From Solibacteraceae bacterium (GTDB taxonomy: Bacteria > Acidobacteriota > Terriglobia > Bryobacterales > Bryobacteraceae), in contig JALSRK010000028.1 in assembly GCA_026984795.1 (NCBI GenBank), positions 124,001 to 188,000 on the forward strand: DNA of 64,000 nucleotides, in the 5' to 3' direction. How positions within the stretch are numbered: position 1 is the stretch's first letter; every line of letters starts with the position of its first letter. Both the position numbers and the translations under genes were made by a program. Of this stretch, positions 59,125 to 64,000 are shown in pieces. The notes below the pieces were generated by a model. It made no database searches and was not told the origin of the DNA. It saw only the letters and a program-made list of their open reading frames with translations.

Positions 59125-59442
59125 ATGGAGGAGGGCGCAAAGGCCGTGCTGGAGTGTCCGAACTGCCGCGGCAGCGTCGCGGCTCGAGACGCCCTCGGCC
59201 CATGCGAGGCGGTTTGCCCGTGCTGCGGCGCGGCGCTGGTCGCCAAGCGCTGGTCCGTCTACCTGCCGCACCTGGCCGCCTTCTTGGGCTGGTTCGGCGC
59301 CGGCTACGCGCTCGAATCATCCGGCGTGGGGGGCATCGTCGGCTTCCTGATCCAGCTCGGCGTGTTCACGCTGGTCTACTCGATCTCCTACCCGCTGGCG
59401 ATTCGCTTTGAGCCTAAGCCGCCGGCTTCGCTTCTGCGCTGA
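59125..59442 (+). CDS. Small zinc-ribbon membrane protein
   Basis: 105 residues from ATG 59125, or 98 from GTG 59146. The N-terminal part has two CxxC knuckles (CPNCRGS and CPCCGAA), a zinc ribbon. Two hydrophobic segments follow (YLPHLAAFLGWFGAGYALES and GGIVGFLIQLGVFTLVYSIS) and a short basic tail. The layout resembles DUF983-like and other zinc-ribbon membrane proteins, but no specific family is recognised and no function is proposed. The gene is divergent from the E1 gene and convergent with the NYN gene. Confidence 0.75.
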   Translation: MEEGAKAVLECPNCRGSVAARDALGPCEAVCPCCGAALVAKRWSVYLPHLAAFLGWFGAGYALESSGVGGIVGFLIQLGVFTLVYSISYPLAIRFEPKPPASLLR

Positions 59443-59523
59443 AGGGTTCTGCCGGTCTGGAGAGGGGATCCACCCGGGAGCCGCCGTTCCCGCCCGGGAC
59501 CTATCTCGCGGTGACGATTTGGC

Positions 59524-60714
59524 TCATTGTTCCGCCGTACTCCCGGTTGAGGCCTTCTTGCGGGTGCGTTTCCGCGTAGAAGTGGTCTTGCGAGTCGACC
59601 GGCGGCGCGTGCGCTTTGTGGTTGTGGACGAGATCGAAGCTGGAGCCGCAGCCGGCGCGGCGGCCGTCGGATAGAACTCCTCGCCCAGGTAGACCAGCAG
59701 GCCCTGCTCCTCGTCCGGCTCGATGCGGACGACGAGCTTGTCCTGGGCGTAGTTGAGCAGCTCGGCGAACTCCTGGAAGCCGTAGTCCTTCCAGTCGAAG
59801 TTCGGCGCCTCCTCGGAGATCCAGGCCTCGATCTGGTCGGCCGGCACGCCCTCTTCGACCTCCAAACGGTGGGTCTCCAGCACGTCGCGGAGCACCGGCA
59901 GCGCCTCTTCGGGCTTCACCAGCTCCTTCTCGGCCTCCGGCGCGGCCTTGGTCTCGATCATCGCCTGGCCGCCGGAGCCGGTGACCTTCACGTAGCCGGC
60001 CTCGGAAAGCTTGTCGATCAGCTCCGAGAAGCTGCCGGCGCCGTAGTCCCGCTCGCTGAAGCGGGCGTCGAGCTGGAGCATGGTGGACTTGAGCAGCCCG
60101 AGCTGCGGCTGCACGTTTCGGCGTTCGAGCACCCGCAGGGCGCGTTTGATCAGCGGCATCACGCGGGCCAGGTCCAGCGTCTCACTCCGCCGCCGGCGCG
60201 AACGGCCGCTCTTGGTCTCCTGGGCCTTCGCCTCGGCCTTGCGGGCGTCGCCGACGATCGACTCGTAGCTGATGAACTCGTGGCAGTTCTGCTGCAGGAT
60301 GTTGCTGGTGAAGGCCTTGCCCCCGACGACGAAGACCTTCTTGCCGTACTCCTTGAGCTTGTTGACCAGCGGGTTGAAGTCGCTGTCGCCGCTGACGATG
60401 GCGAAGGCGTTCACGTGGTCGTGGGTGAAGGCCATCTCGAGGGCGTCGAGGGCGAGGTTGATGTCGCCGCCGTTCTTGTCGCCCCGGGGCGAGGGGTTCC
60501 GCTGGACCATCTGGACGGCGTTTTCCGCCATTTGTCGGGTCGCCTTGGCTTGCATGCTCCAGTTGGCATAAGCGAACTTGGCGACGATGTCGCCCCGCTC
60601 GCGGAGCGCATCGAGGGTGGCCCCGACGTCGAAGTCGCGGCGCAGGGTGGATTTCACCCCGATCTCGATGTTGTCGTAATCGATGAATACAGCGATATTG
60701 AGTTTTTCGTCCAT
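59524..60714 (-). CDS. NYN-domain (LabA/DUF88-like) protein with two OST-HTH/LOTUS-like domains
   Basis: 396 residues. Residues 5-150 are a NYN/PIN-like nuclease domain with acidic residues in VFIDYDNIEIG (D12, D14), NGGDINLALDALEMAF and FAIVSGDSDFNPLVNKLKEY, which fit a metal-binding RNase site. Two winged-helix LOTUS-type domains follow: LARVMPLIKRALRVLERRNV to GSFSELIDKLSEAGYVKVTG, and LPVLRDVLETHRLEVEEGVP to GFQEFAELLNYAQDKLVVRI. The C-terminus is disordered and very basic (TKRTRRRSTRKTTSTRKRTR), suited to nucleic-acid binding. It is probably an RNA-binding or RNA-processing protein; targets are unknown. It is divergent from the SBBP gene. Confidence 0.9.
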   Translation of the reverse strand: MDEKLNIAVFIDYDNIEIGVKSTLRRDFDVGATLDALRERGDIVAKFAYANWSMQAKATRQMAENAVQMVQRNPSPRGDKNGGDINLALDALEMAFTHDHVNAFAIVSGDSDFNPLVNKLKEYGKKVFVVGGKAFTSNILQQNCHEFISYESIVGDARKAEAKAQETKSGRSRRRRSETLDLARVMPLIKRALRVLERRNVQPQLGLLKSTMLQLDARFSERDYGAGSFSELIDKLSEAGYVKVTGSGGQAMIETKAAPEAEKELVKPEEALPVLRDVLETHRLEVEEGVPADQIEAWISEEAPNFDWKDYGFQEFAELLNYAQDKLVVRIEPDEEQGLLVYLGEEFYPTAAAPAAAPASISSTTTKRTRRRSTRKTTSTRKRTRKKASTGSTAEQ

Positions 60715-60772
60715 GGAACCGGTTCGCAGGGCGGGCCTTTCCGGCAGGCTCGGCAAGCTCCCTCCACTTTCA

Positions 60773-60778
60773 ATTATA
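60773..60778 (-). promoter_or_regulatory. TATAAT -10 upstream of the NYN gene
   Basis: A perfect TATAAT on the minus strand, 58 bases before the ATG at 60714, in the 171-base divergent gap with the SBBP-repeat gene. The -35 region (CAGGGG or nearby) is poor. On the plus strand the same gap has a perfect TTGACA at 60823-60828 for the SBBP gene, but no matching -10. Confidence 0.45.
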
Positions 60779-60885
60779 GATGCAGCAATAGAACCCCTGG
60801 ACCCGTTTGTACTTTTTGGGCCTTGACATCGGGCGCCAAGGGTCCCAAGGTTTGTAGAGAGCACCACCGAACGGAGGAGAGGAAA

Positions 60886-62880
60886 ATGCGGCATCGCGCG
60901 AGCCGCGCCTGGCGGCGCGGGCTGCGGCTCTGGCTCGTGGCTGCTGTCGTTGGGATTCCGGCGGCAGCGGCGCCCCCACAGTTGTCGTTCTCCAGCTACC
61001 TTGGCGGGGCCGGCGACCAGCGCGGCTATGGGGTCGCGGCGGGGCCCCAGGGCGACCTCTACATAGTCACCGGGAACGAATTGGCGAAGGTGGACCCCAC
61101 CGGCAAGCGATTGCTGTATACGTTGCGGCTTCCTGTGGACGCGCGCGCGGTGGCCGTGGTCCCGTCGGGCGAGGTGTGGGTGACCGGCGGCGGCCTCTTG
61201 TTCCGTTACGCGGCCGACGGCGGCCCGCCGCTGCAGGGTACCAATCTCGGCGAAATGGAGGACCGGATGGCGCTGGCGGTGGACCCCAACGGCAACCTTT
61301 GGCTGGCCGGCTCGAGGACCCGCGAGGCCACCGGCGGGCTGCGCGACGTCTACGTGGCGAAGTTCAACCCGGCGGGGAAACTCCAGTTTTCGACCTACCT
61401 GGGCGGCAGCCAGCAGGACACGGCCAAGGCCATCGCCGTCGATCAGGAGGGCAACGCCTATGTGGCCGGCGACACGCTCTCGGCCGACTTCCCGACGAAG
61501 AACGCCTTGCGGGACCGGCCCTTCGACGCCGGGCTGGGCGACGTATTCCTCGCCAAACTCAGCCCTTCGGGCGAGCTGCTGTTCTCCACCTACTGGGGCG
61601 GCAACGGCCAGGACATGGCCGGGGCCGTGGCGGTGGATTCGAGCGGCGCCGTTCACGTCTGCGGCGGAACCAACTCGAGCGACTTCCCCACTACCAGCGA
61701 CGCGGTGCAGCGCCTCTATCAGGCGGGTTGGGACGCCTTCGTGACGAGCTTCGACCCCTCGGGCAAGCCGGCGACCTATTCGACCTACCTCGGGGCGTCG
61801 GGCGCTGATTTCTGCGAAGGGCTCGTCGCCGCGCCCGGCGGAGACCTGCTGCTCACCGGCGAGACGCAGTCGCCCGACTTTCCGGTGAAAGATGCGCTCC
61901 AGGACCGGTATGGCGGCAAGGGCGGGACCGTGGGGGACGCCTTCATCGCCCTGATCCGGCCGGGTGTGCGCGACCCTGTCTTCTCGACCTACTTCGGCGG
62001 AAGCGGCGGCGACATCGGGCTGGCGGCGGCTCTGGCGCCCGGCCGCACGGCGGTGATCACCGGCTACACGACGAGCGCCGACTTCCCGACGCTGGAAGCC
62101 TTCCAGCCGGGACGGGGCGGCGGCGAGGACGCCTTCGTGGCCGGGCTGGCTCTGCCGGGGCCGCGCATCTCCGCTGAAGGGGTGGTCAATGCGGCCAGCA
62201 ATCTGGGCGGCGCAGTCGCTCCGGGCGAGATCGTAGTGATCTACGGAGCCGGGATCGGGCCGCCGGAGCTGCGGGGCCTGGAGTTGGACGACGAGGGACG
62301 GGTAGCGCGGGAGCTCGGCGGGGTGCGCGTCCTGTTCGACGGCATGCCGGCGCCGCTGATTTACGTCTGGCAGACGCAGGTGAGCGCCGTGGTTCCCTAT
62401 GGAGTCCACGGGCGGGACGAGACGCGCCTGGTGGTGGAGTACGACGGCGCCGCCTCCAACGCGGTGACCCTGCCGGTGGCGGCTGCTGCGCCGGCCATCT
62501 TCTCGGTGGACTTCAGCGGCCGGGGCCAAGGGGCGATCCTGAACCAGGATGGGCTGACGGTCAACTCGAGCGCCACCCCGGCGGAGAAGGGTTCGGTGGT
62601 GGCCATCTACTGCACCGGCGAAGGCATGACCGAGCCCGAGGTGGAAGACGGCCACGTGAATGTGGCGCCGCCGTTCCCGGCTCCGGTGCTGCCGGTGACG
62701 GCGGAAGTCGGGGGCGTGCCGGCGAAGGTCTGGTACGCCGGCGCGGCTCCTGAAATGGTCGCCGGCGTCTTTCAGGTGAACGTCGAGATTCCGCAATCGG
62801 TCCCGTCGGGCGACGTCCCGGTGGTGATCCGGGTGGGCGAGTTCGCCACTCAGGACGGGATCACGGTTGCGGTTCGCTGA
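60886..62880 (+). CDS. Secreted SBBP-repeat protein with C-terminal TIGR03437 domain
   Basis: 664 residues with a signal peptide (LRLWLVAAVVGIPAAAAP). Residues about 30-415 hold beta-propeller-like SBBP repeats; four clear copies start with FSTYLGGSQQDTAKAIAVD, FSTYWGGNGQDMAGAVAVD, YSTYLGASGADFCEGLVAA and FSTYFGGSGGDIGLAAALA, each ending in a SxDFPT motif. The C-terminal 240 residues are a TIGR03437 domain: GVVNAASNLGGAVAPGEIVV, IYGAGIGPPELRG, FDGMPAPLIYVWQTQVSAVV, IYCTGEGMTEP and WYAGAAPEMVAGVFQVNVEI. Such proteins are abundant in Solibacter-type Acidobacteria; the role is unknown, probably cell-surface or extracellular. GGAGGAGAGG lies before ATG 60886. The 3' end overlaps the convergent gene by 20 bases. 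Confidence 0.93.
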   Translation: MRHRASRAWRRGLRLWLVAAVVGIPAAAAPPQLSFSSYLGGAGDQRGYGVAAGPQGDLYIVTGNELAKVDPTGKRLLYTLRLPVDARAVAVVPSGEVWVTGGGLLFRYAADGGPPLQGTNLGEMEDRMALAVDPNGNLWLAGSRTREATGGLRDVYVAKFNPAGKLQFSTYLGGSQQDTAKAIAVDQEGNAYVAGDTLSADFPTKNALRDRPFDAGLGDVFLAKLSPSGELLFSTYWGGNGQDMAGAVAVDSSGAVHVCGGTNSSDFPTTSDAVQRLYQAGWDAFVTSFDPSGKPATYSTYLGASGADFCEGLVAAPGGDLLLTGETQSPDFPVKDALQDRYGGKGGTVGDAFIALIRPGVRDPVFSTYFGGSGGDIGLAAALAPGRTAVITGYTTSADFPTLEAFQPGRGGGEDAFVAGLALPGPRISAEGVVNAASNLGGAVAPGEIVVIYGAGIGPPELRGLELDDEGRVARELGGVRVLFDGMPAPLIYVWQTQVSAVVPYGVHGRDETRLVVEYDGAASNAVTLPVAAAAPAIFSVDFSGRGQGAILNQDGLTVNSSATPAEKGSVVAIYCTGEGMTEPEVEDGHVNVAPPFPAPVLPVTAEVGGVPAKVWYAGAAPEMVAGVFQVNVEIPQSVPSGDVPVVIRVGEFATQDGITVAVR

Positions 62881-64000
62881 GGCCGCCGCCGGGCGGAATG
62901 ATCAGCAGGATCTCGATCCGGACGGGCACGGCGTCGCGCGTGGCGGGGCGGAACTCCCATTCCTCTAAGGCATTGAGGATGTCTTCCGGCGCCGGATCGT
63001 TCCCCAAAATGCGAAGCTGCTCGAAGCGGCCTTCCGCAGAGAGAAATCCGTGGACCGGCAGGCGGCGGTCCGGCGGAAACAGCTCGGCCGGCGGCACGAG
63101 GGCGACTTTCGGATAAGGGGCCACGAGGGGAGCGGGATTCCCCAACTGCACCACGCGGGTGCCGCGCTCGTCCGAGTCGGGCGGGGCCGCCGGGAGGCAG
63201 TACTGCATCACCCATTCGCCGGCTTCCTCGATGGGGATGTACGCCGTATAAATAGGGTTGCCGGACAAGACACCGGCCTGCAGTCCGAAAGCCTCCTCGG
63301 GCGTCGCCTGGATCAGGACGACGTCGAACTTGCCGTTGGGCGGGTAGACGACACGCCGGGGGCCGAGGGCGGGAACTGTGGCCGCCGCCGGGGCTCCGGC
63401 CGGTCCCGCGTCAGCCGGCGCGCTGGCGGCCGCGCCGGGAGACGGGGCGGAACCGCCGCCTGCCGCGGTTCCCGTTGCCCGGGCGACTTCCCCCGAGCCG
63501 CCGGTCGCACCAGCTCCTCCGGATCCGGATCCCGGCCGCGAGTCTCCCGTCGCAGTCCCTGCGCCGCCATTGCCTGTCCCGGAGGTGTCCGCCGCGCCTG
63601 CTATGCCCGCTACTTCAGCATCCCCGGTTCCACCTGCTCCCGCCGCCGAACCGGTTGCCAGGCCAACGCCCGCTCCGCCGGCTTCAGTTGCCCCTCCGGA
63701 CGCTGCCAGGGACGCCGTGAGCGACGGAGCCCCATCGGCGGATTTCCCCGGTTCGCCGCCCGAAGGGGCGAGCTGGTTGCCCGGCGGCACATCGAGCTCG
63801 TCGCTCCACGGGGCGGGGTCCGGCGACAGGGACAAAGCGGCCATGAGGTATGGCTCCCCTTGCTTCAGCCCGATCTGCACGTCCATGGCGTCCTGGCCGG
63901 CGGCGGATTCGTCCTGCACCGGGACGACGCTCGAGACCTCGACCGGCAGTTCGGGGAACTCCGGCACCGGGGCGAAGCCGATCTTCAGATCGGCGACCGG
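62861..64000 (-). CDS. TonB C-terminal-domain protein, N-terminal part beyond window
   Basis: At least 379 residues, open at the right edge (VADLKIGFAPVPEFPELPVE continues upstream), so the start is not in this window. A Gly/Ala/Thr-rich low-complexity stretch (about 63700-63370) is followed by a conserved C-terminal region: YPPNGKFDVVLIQATPEEAF, GLQAGVLSGNPIYTAYIPIE and PVHGFLSAEGRFEQLRILGN, with ILNALEEWEFRPATRDAVPV and RIEILLIIPPG. The last block is the TonB-C fold of TonB family and VirB10-like energy transducers in Acidobacteria. It may link inner-membrane energy to an outer-membrane receptor, or act as a secreted TonB-like protein; the missing N-terminus would decide. Confidence 0.8.
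   Translation of the reverse strand, partial: PVADLKIGFAPVPEFPELPVEVSSVVPVQDESAAGQDAMDVQIGLKQGEPYLMAALSLSPDPAPWSDELDVPPGNQLAPSGGEPGKSADGAPSLTASLAASGGATEAGGAGVGLATGSAAGAGGTGDAEVAGIAGAADTSGTGNGGAGTATGDSRPGSGSGGAGATGGSGEVARATGTAAGGGSAPSPGAAASAPADAGPAGAPAAATVPALGPRRVVYPPNGKFDVVLIQATPEEAFGLQAGVLSGNPIYTAYIPIEEAGEWVMQYCLPAAPPDSDERGTRVVQLGNPAPLVAPYPKVALVPPAELFPPDRRLPVHGFLSAEGRFEQLRILGNDPAPEDILNALEEWEFRPATRDAVPVRIEILLIIPPGGGLSEPQP

Noticed and set aside
59869-60885. Upstream extension of the SBBP gene frame for about 340 codons
   Set aside because: It is antisense to the NYN gene, and the real start at 60886 has a strong ribosome site and signal peptide.
1-64000. tRNA, rRNA, CRISPR, insertion sequences, prophage or riboswitches
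   Set aside because: No cloverleaf-like sequence with CCA-type ends, no regular direct-repeat array, no transposase or integrase motif and no recognisable riboswitch core was seen by eye. A tRNAscan and covariance-model search would be decisive.

Overview
The window looks like a piece of chromosome from an Acidobacteriota bacterium of the Bryobacterales / Solibacter type. The base composition is GC-rich. The gene content is typical of that group: a large carboxypeptidase-regulatory-domain TonB receptor (1-3505), a secreted SBBP-repeat protein ending in the TIGR03437 'Solibacter' C-terminal domain (60886-62880), and secreted carbohydrate-active enzymes of the GH172/DUF2961, GH29 and heparinase-like DUF4962 families. 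A decayed TIGR03437 tail lies at 8966-9299. No rRNA, tRNA, CRISPR array, insertion sequence or prophage was recognised. Assignment below phylum level is inference.

Layout. 1-8.6 kb: TonB receptor, DJ-1/PfpI and thioredoxin-like genes, a GH172 protein and a GT-C-type membrane protein. 8.6-9.3 kb: a decayed stretch with two broken genes, a polyferredoxin fragment and a frameshifted TIGR03437 tail. 9.3-14.4 kb: queA and tsaD in tight divergence, a secreted alpha/beta hydrolase, and an Mrp-type ATPase lacking its CPxC motif. 14.4-23.1 kb: signalling, with a 1321-residue propeller hybrid kinase on the minus strand and, divergent from it, a four-gene set of nucleotide-transporter-like HEAT protein, cyclic-nucleotide-binding protein, soluble histidine kinase and response regulator. 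23.1-24.5 kb: a CPA2-type antiporter.

24.5-41.8 kb: a flagellar cluster in two diverging arms. The minus arm is flgF-flgG-flgA-flgH-flgI-flgJ, making the distal rod and the P and L rings. The plus arm is fliK-flgD-flgE-fliN-fliO-fliP-fliQ-fliR-flhB-flhA-flhF-fliA-fliY-like-swrB-like, making the hook, export gate, placement GTPase, sigma factor and switch proteins. Genes overlap or nearly touch throughout. fliF, fliG, fliM, fliI, flhG, flagellin and motor genes are not here and must lie elsewhere if the flagellum is complete.

42-64 kb: a heparinase-like lipoprotein, then the most unusual locus of the window (44626-50304). This is a Tat-exported molybdopterin oxidoreductase, a four-cluster ferredoxin with a membrane tail, a cytochrome b fused to half of a YeeE/YedE transporter, the other YeeE half, and an exported rhodanese-like protein without the catalytic cysteine. 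The genes overlap or sit within 3 bp of each other, and together they suggest a membrane-bound redox machine coupled to sulfur-compound transport. After it come an SDR, a methyltransferase, an alpha-L-fucosidase lipoprotein, an NCS1 permease with an overlapping 56-residue membrane ORF, a fused E1 alpha-beta dehydrogenase, an NYN-LOTUS protein, the SBBP/TIGR03437 protein and the C-terminal part of a TonB-C-domain protein.

Several genes have a TACAAT/TAGAAT/TATAAT-like hexamer only 3-12 bases before the start codon and no Shine-Dalgarno sequence, so leaderless transcripts may be common here.
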